This document shows, one piece after another, positions 49,798 through 59,700 of a DNA stretch of 64,000 nucleotides; within the stretch, counting starts at the first letter, position 1; each line of letters begins with the position of its first letter. The DNA comes from Kibdelosporangium aridum (GTDB lineage Bacteria; Actinomycetota; Actinomycetes; Mycobacteriales; Pseudonocardiaceae), in the NCBI RefSeq assembly GCF_900176515.1, contig NZ_FWXV01000001.1:1116001-1180000 (forward strand), in the 5' to 3' direction. The position numbers were made by a program, and so were the translations under genes. The notes beneath the pieces were generated by a model. That model searched no databases and had not been told where the DNA came from. It saw nothing but the letters and a program-made list of their open reading frames with translations.

Positions 49798-52055
49798 GTG
49801 GACCATCGCCATTCGGTGATCTCGGGTGGGTCGACGCCGTTTTCCCGTGCGGCCTGAAGTACCGCGTCACGTCTGGCGATGAGTAAGTCCGCAATCGGTG
49901 CGCCCTTGGTGCGCCACGCGCGTCGCACGGCGTCCGCGGCGAGGTCGTATCGGCTCATGTTGTTGCTGACCAAGAGATCGAACGGTGTTGTCGTAGTGCC
50001 TTCTTCTTGGTAGCCGTGCACGTGGAACCGTTCTGGTGTACGACGGCCGTGCAGCACTTCGTGCACAGCCGATGGATAGCCGTGGAATGCCATGACGACA
50101 GGCATTTCCAGGCCGAAGCACCGGGTGAACGCGTCGATGTCCAGGCCGTGCGGATGCCGGTCGGGTGGCGCCAACGCAAGGAGGTCAACGACATTGGCCA
50201 TCCGGATCCGCAGATCCGGCGCGTGCTCCCGCAGCAGCGACACCGCGGCCAAGGTTTCCACGGTCGGCACGGTTCCGGCCGAGGCGAGCACGACTTCCGG
50301 CCGCGGGTCGTCGGCCGCCCACTGCCAGACACCGGCGCCCGCAAGGCAATGCGCCTCGGCCGCGTCGAAGTCGAGCCACTGTGGATACTCCTGCTTGCTG
50401 GCCACGACCACGTTGATCCGGCCGGTCCCGGCAAGGCAGTGCCGCATCGTGTGCAACAAGGTGTTCACGTCCGGCGGCAGGTAGATCCGGGACACCGAGG
50501 CCTTCTTGGTGAGGATGTTGTTGATGAACCCCGGACCCTGGTGGCTGTAGCCGTTGTGCTCCTGCCGCCAGCCTTCGCTGGTCAGCAGGTAGTTCAGGCT
50601 GGCGACCGGGGCACGCCACGGCACTTCGGCCGCCATCTTGAGGAACTTGGCGTACTGGTTGACCATCGAGTCCACAATGGCCGCGAACGCCTCGTAGCAG
50701 GGGAACAGGCCGTGCCGTCCGGTGAGCAGATAACCTTGCAGGAAGCCTTGGCACAGGTGCTCGGACAACACTTCGACGACCCGGCCGCTCGGCCCCAGGT
50801 GCTCGGCGTATCCACGCACCGGCCAGCTGAACTCGCGGTCGGTGACGTCCAGAACGGCACCGAGTTTGTTGGACTCCATCTCGTCAGGGCAGAAGATCCG
50901 GAAGTCCCTGCGGTCTTCGGTCGCACCGAACAACTCAGCCAGCCACGACGCGAGAACCTGGTTGGCGCTCTGCACCGACTTGCCCGGCTCGTGCACCTCG
51001 CACTGGAACTTGGCCAACGGTGGCATGGGCAGATCACGCCGGAGCGCGCCGCCATTGGCCTGCGGCACCCGGCCGATCCGCAGATCCTCCTTGGGCAGCA
51101 AGCCGAGCAGGTCCTCGAACGGCCGCCCGTCCTGGTCGAACAACTCCTCCGGGCGGTAGGAACGCAGCCAGGACTCCAGCAGGGGAAGCTGCTCGGCGTC
51201 CAGCGGCACTTGGTGCGCGTGGAAGGTCCCGGCCAACGGCGTTCCGTGCGTGTCCCGGCCCGGCAGGCCCCAGCCTTTCGGCGAACGCACGATCAGCATC
51301 GGCCGCGTCTCGGCCATCGACTGGTCCAAAGCCTGGGCAAGCGACAGATCTGGATCCGTCGTCTGCTGGACGTCGACGATCGTCGGCGACCAGCCCGCGC
51401 CGAGGAAGAACGAGATCAGTTCCTCGTCGCTCATCGCGCCGTAGATGGTCGGCGAGGAGATCTTGTACCCGTTGAGGTGCAGGATCGGCAGAACCGTCCC
51501 GTCGGACCACGGATTGACGAACTTGTTGGCGTGCCATGAAGCCGCTGTCGGACCCGTCTCAGCTTCGCCGTCGCCGACCAGGCACGCCACGAGCAGCTCG
51601 GGATCGTCGAATGCCGCACCGACCGCGGTGGACAAGGCGTAGCCCAGTTCACCGCCTTCGTGGATGACGCCGGGGACTTGCGGGGACAGATGGCTGGGAA
51701 ATCCGCCCGGCCAGGAGAAGCGTTTGATCAGCTCGGTCATTCCGGCTTCGTCGAGCGACAGGGACGGGTCATACAGCTGGTGAGTACCTTCCAGCCAGAG
51801 GTTCGCGTGCACGGCCGGGGCACCGTGGCCAGGCCCGGTCACCAGCAGGGTGCGTCGGCCCGTGCGGGTGACCAAGCCGTTCAACCCGTTGTAGACATAC
51901 GTGATCCCGGGACAGGTGCCCCAATGGCCGAGCAGACATGGCTTGATGTGCTCGGCCTTGAGCGGCTCCCGCAACAGGACGTTGTCGCGCAAGTAGATCA
52001 TGCACGCGGCGAGGTAGTCGCACGCGCGCCGATAGCGTTCAGCCGTTGTACTCAC
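49794..52055 (-). CDS. xfp: Phosphoketolase
   Basis: A 753-residue enzyme of the xylulose-5-phosphate/fructose-6-phosphate phosphoketolase family: HWGTCPGITYVYNGLN, GPGHGAPAVHANLWLEGT, VGDGEAETGPTAASWHANKFVNP (thiamine diphosphate), CPDEMESNKLGAVLD and SHQGPGFINN. It cleaves ketose phosphates with phosphate to acetyl phosphate and an aldose phosphate. Its GTG overlaps the DJ-1/PfpI stop by 4 bases, and its own stop overlaps acetate kinase by 4. It is thus the middle of a translationally coupled trio. Confidence 0.93.
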   Translation of the reverse strand: MSTTAERYRRACDYLAACMIYLRDNVLLREPLKAEHIKPCLLGHWGTCPGITYVYNGLNGLVTRTGRRTLLVTGPGHGAPAVHANLWLEGTHQLYDPSLSLDEAGMTELIKRFSWPGGFPSHLSPQVPGVIHEGGELGYALSTAVGAAFDDPELLVACLVGDGEAETGPTAASWHANKFVNPWSDGTVLPILHLNGYKISSPTIYGAMSDEELISFFLGAGWSPTIVDVQQTTDPDLSLAQALDQSMAETRPMLIVRSPKGWGLPGRDTHGTPLAGTFHAHQVPLDAEQLPLLESWLRSYRPEELFDQDGRPFEDLLGLLPKEDLRIGRVPQANGGALRRDLPMPPLAKFQCEVHEPGKSVQSANQVLASWLAELFGATEDRRDFRIFCPDEMESNKLGAVLDVTDREFSWPVRGYAEHLGPSGRVVEVLSEHLCQGFLQGYLLTGRHGLFPCYEAFAAIVDSMVNQYAKFLKMAAEVPWRAPVASLNYLLTSEGWRQEHNGYSHQGPGFINNILTKKASVSRIYLPPDVNTLLHTMRHCLAGTGRINVVVASKQEYPQWLDFDAAEAHCLAGAGVWQWAADDPRPEVVLASAGTVPTVETLAAVSLLREHAPDLRIRMANVVDLLALAPPDRHPHGLDIDAFTRCFGLEMPVVMAFHGYPSAVHEVLHGRRTPERFHVHGYQEEGTTTTPFDLLVSNNMSRYDLAADAVRRAWRTKGAPIADLLIARRDAVLQAARENGVDPPEITEWRWST

Positions 52056-52615
52056 GTCGTCGCGTGCTGCCGTCCCTCCGCGAACTGGGTGACGACCTCG
52101 CGGCAGAACGCCGGCAGGTCGTCCGGGTTCCGGCTGGAGGTGATGTTGCCGTCGACGACCACTTCCTGGTCGACCACACGGCCGCCCGCGTTGCGGATGT
52201 CCGCACGCACGCTGGGCCAGGACGTCAGGGTCCGGCCGCGAACCACGTCAGCCTCGACAAGGGTCCACGGTCCGTGGCAGATCACACCGACCGGCTTCCC
52301 CGAGTTCACGAACGACTTGACGAAGGCCACAGCGGACTCGTCCATCCGCAGCTTGTCCGGGTTCGTCGTCCCGCCGGGCAACAGCAGCGCGTCGTAGTCG
52401 TCGACCGACGCCTGCGACACCTGCTTGTCCACCGGGAAGGTGTCCGCTTTCTCCGTGTCGTGGTTCATCGCCTGGATCGAACCCTCTTTGATGGACAGCA
52501 GTTCGGTGGTCGCCCCGGCCTGCTTGACCGCCTGCACGGGCTCGGTGAGCTCCGCTTGTTCGACGCCGTCGGTGGCCAGCACAGCGACCCGGCGTCCATT
52601 CAGTTCAGTGCTCAT
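52052..52615 (-). CDS. DJ-1/PfpI-family protein
   Basis: A 187-residue protein (RRVAVLATDGVEQAELTEPVQAVKQAGA, DALLLPGGTTNPDKLRMD, GKPVGVICHGPWTLVEADVVRGRTLTSWPS). The nucleophilic Cys in VICHGPW and a conserved Glu (GVEQAEL) match the PfpI/YhbO-type group, which act as stress-related hydrolases or glyoxalase/deglycase-type proteins. It is the first gene of a five-gene minus-strand operon and its stop overlaps the phosphoketolase start by 4 bases, so its protective role may be tied to carbonyl products of sugar metabolism (inference). Confidence 0.88.
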   Translation of the reverse strand: MSTELNGRRVAVLATDGVEQAELTEPVQAVKQAGATTELLSIKEGSIQAMNHDTEKADTFPVDKQVSQASVDDYDALLLPGGTTNPDKLRMDESAVAFVKSFVNSGKPVGVICHGPWTLVEADVVRGRTLTSWPSVRADIRNAGGRVVDQEVVVDGNITSSRNPDDLPAFCREVVTQFAEGRQHATT

Positions 52616-52695
52616 GGCTCCCGACTACCCGCGCAGTGCTGACGTAACCCGCGAAAACAGGTTTGACCGGGCATGCGGCGGCCGATCCTTGATCT

Positions 52696-53010
52696 GTGAT
52701 CGATGACCTCAGGGATTACCTCGCGGCGGTGGCGGCTCATCTTGGCGTCGGACTGGAATCGTGTTGCTGGGGCTCGGAAACACCAGCCTGGGGATATGTG
52801 GCGTTGGACCGGCGGTTGGCCGGCCGGGATGTCGCACTGCTCTGGGACGAGCGGACGGGATGGTCGATCGCGACGGAACCGGACATCGGCAGCGACCTTG
52901 ATGTCGTTGCCCGGCTCGATGGTGAGGTGATCCCACCGCCCGCGGCCGTGGCCGACTTCGTGACCACGGTGTGGGCTGAAATCACCCGCGAGCCGGCCGT
53001 GGCGAGCTGA
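52696..53010 (+). CDS. DUF6292-like small protein
   Basis: A 104-residue cytoplasmic protein: LRDYLAAVAAHLGVGLESCCW, PAWGYVALDRRLAGRDVALLWDERTGWSIATEPD and DGEVIPPPAAVADFVTTVWAEI. The pattern YVALD...DVALLWDE.GW resembles DUF6292, a small family frequent in Pseudonocardiaceae; I am fairly, not fully, sure of the match. Function unknown. It is divergent from the phosphoketolase operon with an 80-base gap and starts with a GTG. Confidence 0.7.
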   Translation: MIDDLRDYLAAVAAHLGVGLESCCWGSETPAWGYVALDRRLAGRDVALLWDERTGWSIATEPDIGSDLDVVARLDGEVIPPPAAVADFVTTVWAEITREPAVAS

Positions 53011-53091
53011 GCGGTTGCCGACGGCCCTGCCGGGTACACGAGAAGGCAAGACGGATCCGCAAACCTGATTGGTTGGGGTGAATCAGGACCG

Positions 53092-53604
53092 ATGAGTGAG
53101 CGCAACCCGCGGCTGCAGGCCAGGCGACTGATCGGGACGATGCGTGGCGGCGACGACGAGAGTCTGGTGCTGGAGATGGCCAGGCTCAGCGCGGACCGGG
53201 CCACTGGGGGCCGGGAGTCCCATTTGATCGTCTGTGAGCTGATCGCCGCACTGGCTGAGATGATGCTCACCGCGTCAGGGCCGTCGGAGGCCGCCGAGGA
53301 ACGGGCTTACGGGCTTGAACTGACCGGAGACGACGACAGGCAACTCGACATCGACCAGACAAGTCCGCCGATCCGGGCGGCCGTGCGCGCCTTGCTGGCA
53401 CAGCTCAACAACCACACCGAAGACGCACTGTTCCAAGTGGACCTCGCGTTGCGCGAGCCCGAATTCAGGGTAACCCTCGAGGTGTTCGTGCACGTGCTGC
53501 TGTGGACGATCGGCATGATCGAGTGGTGCGACGAGCACGGCGTGGCAAGGCCCCACTGGCTTGGTGACCTTGCCTCGGCTCGCCGGGGTGGCGCGGGATC
53601 GTGA
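53092..53604 (+). CDS. Hypothetical protein of 170 residues
   Basis: A mostly helical protein (SERNPRLQARRLIGTMRGGDDESLVLEMARLSADRATG, LIAALAEMMLTASGP, FRVTLEVFVHVLLWTIGMIEWCDEHGVARPHWLGDL). I do not recognise the family. There are no membrane segments or signal peptide. The start is an ATG with GGTTGGGGTGA-like sequence upstream. It follows the DUF6292-like gene on the same strand by 81 bases and ends just before the convergent STAS gene. Confidence 0.65.
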   Translation: MSERNPRLQARRLIGTMRGGDDESLVLEMARLSADRATGGRESHLIVCELIAALAEMMLTASGPSEAAEERAYGLELTGDDDRQLDIDQTSPPIRAAVRALLAQLNNHTEDALFQVDLALREPEFRVTLEVFVHVLLWTIGMIEWCDEHGVARPHWLGDLASARRGGAGS

Positions 53605-53605
53605 C

Positions 53606-53998
53606 CTAACCCGTCACCGCGTCCAGAGCGGCGGGAACGGTGTCGAAGATGGGCAGGACGGTCAGCAGGCCGGTGATCTCCAGCGGCCGGGTGACGGTCT
53701 GCCGTGCGGCGACCACTGCCCACTTGAGGCTCTGGTCTTCCATCTGCTGACGCAGATCGACGAGGACAGCCAGGCCGGCCGAGGACAGGAAGTCAACGCC
53801 GTCCATGTCCACAACGAACCGTTTGCGCTGAGCCACTTGTTCCTGCACTGCCCGCTGGAACACCGGTGCCGTCGCCAGGTCCACGTCCCCGAGCACGCGC
53901 ATCAAGGGAATGCCGCGCGGATGCGGCTGTACGTCGACAGTGAGCAACTTACTCGGTTGAGTTGTACCGCCGCCCGTTATCGGGTCTTGAGTGCTCAC
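53606..53998 (-). CDS. STAS-domain anti-anti-sigma factor
   Basis: A 130-residue STAS protein (GIPLMRVLGDVDLATAPVFQRAVQEQ, FVVDMDGVDFLSSAGLAVLVDLRQQM with phosphorylatable Ser in SSAG, ITGLLTVLPIFDTVPAALDAV). It is a second antagonist of this type in the window (the first is at 43432). No anti-sigma gene is adjacent, so its partner is elsewhere. The gap 53999-54206 upstream shows no gene. Confidence 0.83.
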   Translation of the reverse strand: MSTQDPITGGGTTQPSKLLTVDVQPHPRGIPLMRVLGDVDLATAPVFQRAVQEQVAQRKRFVVDMDGVDFLSSAGLAVLVDLRQQMEDQSLKWAVVAARQTVTRPLEITGLLTVLPIFDTVPAALDAVTG

Positions 53999-54206
53999 GG
54001 GGTTCCTTCCGGTTGTGCAACACGTCAGCGCGGCTGTGTGTTCAACCGTCGTGATGCTTCAACCGTACGTAGCCCGCGAGCGTGGCACAACCTGAGGAAA
54101 AAAGTGGTTACAACCCGGCGAAGATGGGTAACCAAGTCGGCCTGACAAGTGCGTTCTCGCAGGTCCCGGGTGATTATCCAGGCCAAAGTCAGGGTACACC
54201 TACCGG

Positions 54207-54704
54207 GTGAGCGAGGCTGAGGAATCAGAGCAGGAACAGTTAGCCCGCAATCTGGCGGAGCTGCTGCAAGAGCTGCGGGTGGCGCAGGCGGGAGTGCAGA
54301 TCCTCTTCGGGTTCCTGCTGTCCATCGCTTTCACCCAGCAGTACGCCGAAGCTGACGTCTACATCAAGACGACCCATTTCATCACCGTGCTATTCGCGAC
54401 CGCGGCGACGGCTTTGCTGACCGCTCCGGCGGCATGGCATCGGGTGTTGTTCCGGGCCGGTCGCCGTGAGCGCATCATTGACGCTGCCAACAAACTCGCC
54501 GTCAGCGGACTCATCTGCCTTGCGGTGGCAGTCACCGGAACTGTGCTGCTCATCGGGGAAGTCGTGCTCGGTGGCTGGGGTGCGATCGTCGTCGCTGTGC
54601 TGACCGCGATCGGCTTCAGCTTGCTCTGGCTCATCATCCCGTGGCGCGAGCGGGTCAACGGCGACAGGTCTTCGCCACCGCCGATCGAGTCAGCTTCGCA
54701 ATGA
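54207..54704 (+). CDS. DUF6328-like membrane protein
   Basis: A 165-residue protein with four membrane helices (about 30-50, 58-78, 100-125, 127-150; e.g. AGVQILFGFLLSIAFTQQY, FITVLFATAATALLTAPAAWHRVLFR). The N-terminus EQLARNLAELLQELRVAQAGVQILFGFLL is typical of DUF6328, a small actinobacterial membrane family of unknown function. It starts with a GTG. Its 3' end overlaps the convergent GAF-ANTAR gene by 15 bases. Confidence 0.8.
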   Translation: MSEAEESEQEQLARNLAELLQELRVAQAGVQILFGFLLSIAFTQQYAEADVYIKTTHFITVLFATAATALLTAPAAWHRVLFRAGRRERIIDAANKLAVSGLICLAVAVTGTVLLIGEVVLGGWGAIVVAVLTAIGFSLLWLIIPWRERVNGDRSSPPPIESASQ

Positions 54705-55436
54705 CGCCAGCAATTCCCGGGCAACCACAGCGAGTTTCGTGTTGGTGTGCTGCGATTGGCCGACCAACCGGGCGAAAGCCTCATCGGCGGTGATTCCGTG
54801 CACGGCCATCAACACGCCTTTGGCTTGTTCGATTTCCGAACGGGACGCCATCGCGGTCCGCAGGTTCTCGGCCAGGTTGCGCATCCTGACATAACGGCTG
54901 GCGTTGCTGATGGTCGTCGCTGCTGTGCTGGTGACCAGTTTCAGCAACGCCTCATCCAAGCGGTCGAAAGCGTCAACCTGGAATCCGTAGACGTTCAGTG
55001 CACCGATCAGTTCGGTGTCGGGTCCGGCAAGCGCCAACGGCGTGGACAGATAAGCGTGCACGCCGAACCGCTCGGCATCGGCGGCGAACCGCGGCCACCG
55101 CCTGAACGCCTCCGCGCCGGCGACCAGAACGGGTTCACGGATCCTCGCTGCCTCAAGGCACGGCCCGTCGCCCGCCGCGTACTGGTTCTCGTCCACTGTG
55201 ATCGCCCAGTCATGGGACGCGGCAGCGGTCTCCGGTTCGAGTCCCGAGTGGACAGTCACACTCACCGCATCCGCCCCGCCGACCACCTTCAGCGCGGCTT
55301 CAACCAGGCGCTGCAGCGCCGCCTCCAGCGGTTCCTCGGCGGTCAGCGCGGCCCAGAGCAGTTCGAGGTCCTCCAGTGCGTCGGTGGCCTCGTCCACTCG
55401 GCTGGCCTCGGGCAGTTCTTCAGCGGTCACAGCCAC
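54690..55436 (-). CDS. GAF and ANTAR domain protein
   Basis: A 248-residue protein: GAF domain about 25-175 (ALQRLVEAALKVVGGADAVSVTVH, GPCLEAARIREPVLV, IGALNVYGFQ) and an ANTAR RNA-binding domain about 180-245 (NLRTAMASRSEIEQAKGVLMAVHGITADEAFARLV). ANTAR proteins bind RNA hairpins and stop transcription termination; the GAF domain senses a small molecule. It is a common stress-type regulator in actinomycetes. It overlaps the convergent DUF6328-like gene by 15 bases. Confidence 0.86.
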   Translation of the reverse strand: MAVTAEELPEASRVDEATDALEDLELLWAALTAEEPLEAALQRLVEAALKVVGGADAVSVTVHSGLEPETAAASHDWAITVDENQYAAGDGPCLEAARIREPVLVAGAEAFRRWPRFAADAERFGVHAYLSTPLALAGPDTELIGALNVYGFQVDAFDRLDEALLKLVTSTAATTISNASRYVRMRNLAENLRTAMASRSEIEQAKGVLMAVHGITADEAFARLVGQSQHTNTKLAVVARELLASLRS

Positions 55437-55498
55437 ATGTATACCGCGTGTCGAGCCGCTCGAACCTGGGTAATCAAGACAGGGAAAAGGAGGGCACC

Positions 55499-56026
55499 GT
55501 GCCGGAGTCGATCGTTCGCCAAGGCCCGTCGAACGCGGTCGGGACTGTTGTCGTGCTCGACCCGACCGGGGCCGCGAGCCACGGAGAGTTGCCCGCGACC
55601 TGGCGTGAGCTGACCAACCGATGGACTGTGGTCTGGTGCCGCCTGCCGGCCGACGACTCCGCGTCGCAGCTGGCGCAGTACATGCGGGGCGTGGAAGGCC
55701 CGGTCGATGTCGTCGCCTCGGGGGCGTCTTCGGTGGCGGCCATGGTCCTTGGCGAGAGGTACCACGACGTGATCCGGTCGGTCCTGCTGGTCGATCCGGC
55801 GGCGGGTGAGGCGCCAGTGGACCCGGCCACCGCCAAGATCGCCGACGAGTTGTGGATGCGCAGGGAAGCCGACCGCGTCAACGCCCTGGCCGAGCTGGGC
55901 GTGCAGGTCCGGGTGATCGCCCACAGCTTCGAGGGCGACCGGGATCGGCGCGACCCGCCGTTGCCGCTCGGCCATCCGGATGTGGTGAAGGTCCTGCGCG
56001 CCCAGCTGGTCAGCCAGTCCGCCTAG
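55499..56026 (+). CDS. Alpha/beta hydrolase-like protein
   Basis: A 175-residue protein. The GTG at 55499 has GGAGG 5 bases upstream. A nucleophile-elbow-like segment (DVVASGASSVAAMVLGERYHDVIRSVLLVDPA) and a strand order like a small alpha/beta hydrolase are seen, but the usual GxSxG is GASSVA, with the serine flanked by alanine and valine; activity is uncertain. It ends with a 17-base overlap with the convergent DUF2306 gene. The front part overlaps only untranslated sequence of the GAF-ANTAR gene. Confidence 0.6.
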   Translation: MPESIVRQGPSNAVGTVVVLDPTGAASHGELPATWRELTNRWTVVWCRLPADDSASQLAQYMRGVEGPVDVVASGASSVAAMVLGERYHDVIRSVLLVDPAAGEAPVDPATAKIADELWMRREADRVNALAELGVQVRVIAHSFEGDRDRRDPPLPLGHPDVVKVLRAQLVSQSA

Positions 56027-56738
56027 GCCGCATCTTCGCCCTGCGCCTGGCCACCTCGTCACGCTGCAGCCACCACTCGGCGATCAGCAGCGGGATCACC
56101 CAGCCCAGCCACGTGGTCGAGCCAGCGATCGAATACGTCAGCAGCTTGTCGTCGCCGTGGAAGGTGGTGTCGAACTGCGGCATCAGCCAGATCGTGAACA
56201 CCACGCCCCAGATCCGGTTGGTGATGATCGACATGGTCAGCGCGAAGCTGCGGATCATCCACTTCCGGTGATCGACGAACAGCCGCCGCCGCGCCGCACG
56301 GTAGCCGTTGTACGTGAAGATCAGCCAGAGCGGCGCCATCACCATGCCGCTGGACATGGCGGCCGGGCCGAACGGCGTGATCACGCCGATCGCGAACGCG
56401 GACACGCCGGCAGGCAGCACACCGCCGAACACGTAAATCCGGCCCGACAGCCGGTGGATGTGCGGGTAGCGTGCGCGCAACCACGGCCATACCTGCAGCA
56501 CACACGTGATCATCGCGATCGACGCGAAGATCACGTGCATCACGAGCAACGGGTAGTGCCAGCTGAACTCGGGTTGCTGGACACGGGCCAGCGCGCGGTC
56601 GCCGGTCAGGTAGGGCGGCAGTGAGAACGCGACGAAGGCGGCGGCGACGAAGCCGAGGGGCACTACCCACGGTTTGCGCCACCACTTCTTGCTGGGCACT
56701 GGGCTGGGGCTGACGGTCTCGTCGAGCACATTTGTCAT
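56010..56738 (-). CDS. DUF2306-type membrane protein
   Basis: A 242-residue protein with about six membrane helices (WVVPLGFVAAAFVAFSLPPYL, LLVMHVIFASIAMITCVLQVWPWLRAR, MIRSFALTMSIITNRIWGVVFT). Conserved histidines at HVIFAS, HIHRLSG and DHRKWMIRSF match the DUF2306 family, which may bind heme; the function is not known. The ATG at 56738 is preferred to one 11 codons earlier because homologues start near MTNVLDE. It follows the AfsR-type gene downstream on the same strand by 45 bases. Confidence 0.78.
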   Translation of the reverse strand: MTNVLDETVSPSPVPSKKWWRKPWVVPLGFVAAAFVAFSLPPYLTGDRALARVQQPEFSWHYPLLVMHVIFASIAMITCVLQVWPWLRARYPHIHRLSGRIYVFGGVLPAGVSAFAIGVITPFGPAAMSSGMVMAPLWLIFTYNGYRAARRRLFVDHRKWMIRSFALTMSIITNRIWGVVFTIWLMPQFDTTFHGDDKLLTYSIAGSTTWLGWVIPLLIAEWWLQRDEVARRRAKMRPRRTG

Positions 56739-56783
56739 GGCTTGTTCCTCCCGGCCATGACGGTGTCGCAACCCGCTTACCGG

Positions 56784-59700
56784 TCACGCACCAAGCGCTG
56801 ACCGTCGCGCACCGACCAGTGCGAGCGCCTCCTCCTGCGGCATCCCGGCTCCCCGCTCGAAGGCCTCGGTGAACTCGTTCGCGCCGGTCAGGGCTTTGAC
56901 CTCGGCGGTGATCCGGGCGATCTCCGGATCACCGGCCAACGGCATCCCCCGGATCGCGGCACTCGCGCCGAGCAGCAACGCGGCCAGCCAGCCGTCGCCC
57001 GCTCGCAGTGCGAGGCTCGCCAGCCCAGCCGCGGCTCTGGCCACGAACGGCAGCGAACGGCCAGCCATGGCGGACGTGATCGCTTCGTCGTAACGAGAGC
57101 GCGCGGCCGTCAGGTCTCCGTCGAGCTCAGCCAGGTGTGCCAACGCGATCAAGGCGCGTGCCTGGTACTCCCGGATGCCGTACGGCCCGGTCGAGCACTT
57201 GCTCAGCGCCAGCTCCTGGAGCCTGCGGGCCTCGGCGAGATCCCCACGCAGCCGGGCGATCTCGCCGAGCCCGGAGTACGCCCAGGCCAGGTGGTCGAGC
57301 GTGCCGTTGCGGCGGGCCAGCGTCAACGCTTGGTCGAAGTCGGCGCGTGCGGCGTCCAGCTCGCCGTACCGGGCCAGATTCTCCGCGCGGCGGCACAGCA
57401 GGGACGTCGTGTCGTCGATCGAGCCGAGCTGGCTGACGACTTCCATGGCCTCGGTGACCGCGTCGACGAAGGCCTGCCGGTCGCCTCGGCTGTCGGCCAT
57501 CCCGGCGATCGCATCCAACGCCAGCACCATCCCGAACCGGTCACCGAGCTGCCGGAAACCCGCCAGTGCGCGTCGCAGCTTCTCCTCGCCCTCGGCGATC
57601 TCGCCGTCGAACAAGTGCAGCAACGCGGCTCCGAGCATGGTGAACGACTCCGCCCAGAGGTCCTGGTCCAGCAACGGGCGTACTGGCTCACCTTTGGGAG
57701 GCCCGGTCGCGGAGGCCCACAGGAACACGCTGTGCGGACGCCGCAGCGCGCCACGCGGTGAAGTCATGAACTCCTCGGCGTGTTTGAGGTGGTCCTGCCA
57801 TTCGGGCGCACCAAGCCGTCCCCAGGCGGCCTGCAGCACGCACAGCACGTACTCCTCGTCGAGGTCCTCCGGCGGATGCGTGCCGATCCGGTCGAGCAGT
57901 TGCACGGCCAAAGGCGCGGCTTGGCCGCGTAGTCCCCGCAGGTACCAGTACAGCGAGAACGCACCGAACATCCGCAACGCCAACGTGGTGTCGTTGGCGA
58001 CCGCCCAGCGCAGTGCCGCAAGGAGGTTTCCGTGGTCGGCGTCCAACCGGCTGAGCCACTCCAGCTGTTCCGCACGCCGCAGATGCGGGTTCGCCTGCTC
58101 GGCCAAGTCGTAGAAGTACTTGGCGTGCACGGCTTCCAGTGAATCGGTGCGGTGCTCGGCGCAGAACGCGCGGATCGTGTCCAGCATCCGGTAGCGGCCG
58201 CCCGCGTTCTCCACCAACGACTTGTCCACCAAGCCTGCGAGCAGTTCCGCGGTCGCGGGCACCTGGCACACCTGCTCGGCCGCGGACAACGTCGCGCCAC
58301 CGGTGAACACGGTCAGCCGTGCGGCGAGCAATCGCTCGTCCGGTTCCAGCAGGTCCCAGCTCCACTCCACCGCGGCCCGCAGTGTCCGGTGCCTCGGGGC
58401 CGCGGTGCGATCTCCTCGGGACAGCAAGGAGAATCGGTCGTGCAGGCGTTCCGCGATGTCGTCGATCGCCATCGCCCGGAGTCTGGCCGCGGCCAGTTCG
58501 ATGGCCAACGGCATCCCGTCGAGTGCGGTGCAGATCTGCCTGACGGCGTCGGCATTGTCATCGGTGAGCCGGAAATCGGGGGAGACGGCCGCGGCGCGAT
58601 CGGCGAACAACCGGATGGCGGCCTTCGCGGGCAGGGACGGCAACGGGCACAGGTGCTCGCCCGTGATGCCGAGTGCCTCTCGGCTGGTGGCCAGGATCCT
58701 CAAGTCGGGACATGCGTTCAGCAGCCGGTGGGTGAGCGTGGCGGCGCCGGCGATGACGTGCTCGCAGTTGTCCATGATCAGCAGGACGTGCCGGTCTTCG
58801 AGCGCGGCGACGACCCGGTTGACTGGATCTTGGGTGGATGACGTGAACAAGCCGGCGTCGCGCACTCCCAACGCCGTCAGGACGGCTTGCGGGATGTCCG
58901 CGCCGTGCGTCAGGGCCGCGAGATCGATGAAACAGGTCTCCCTGGCCTGTTGCGCCGCGATTTCGATGGCCAGCCGGGTCTTGCCCGCTCCGCCGGGACC
59001 GGTGATGGTGACCAGCCTCGTTGCGGTGAGCAGGCCGGCGATCCGGCTCAGTTCCGTGGCCCGCCCGACAAAGCTGGTCAGTTGAGCGGGCACGTTCGAG
59101 GTCTGCCGGTGCTCACCTTTCAGTATCGCCACGTGGATCGCGGACAGTTCGGCAGACGGGTCTGTGCCGAGTTCTTCGACGAGCGTGCGGCGGGCGTTCT
59201 CGAATTCGGCGAGCGCCTCTGCTTGGCGGCCTGCGGCTTGCAACGCGAGCATCAGCTGGCCACGCAGGCGTTCTCGTAGCGGATGCCGTTCGATGGCCGC
59301 TCTGATCTCGGGGATGATCGCGGTGTGCTCGCCGAGCTTGAGCTGAGCGTCGAACAGGTCCTCGGTCGTGGCCAGCTTGAGCTCCTCAAGCCGTGCCGTG
59401 GCTGCTTCGTCTGCCGTGACCGGACCGCGCCACAAGCCCAGGGCCTCGGTGAGCGTGGCGGCCGCGGCTGCCGGGTCCCCGCTGGCGAGCGCTCGGGCCC
59501 CTTGCTTGGCCAGGCGCTCGAATTGGTGCACGTCAACGGCTTGGGGATCAGCGGCGATCCGATATCCGCCGGGATGGAACTCGAGCATGCCCTCCGGAAG
59601 GCTGCGTCTGAGCCGCGAAACCTGGGACTGCAACGCACTCGTCGCTCCGCTTGGCGGATCGTCGCCGTACAGGCCGTCAAGCAAGCGCTCGACAGTCACC

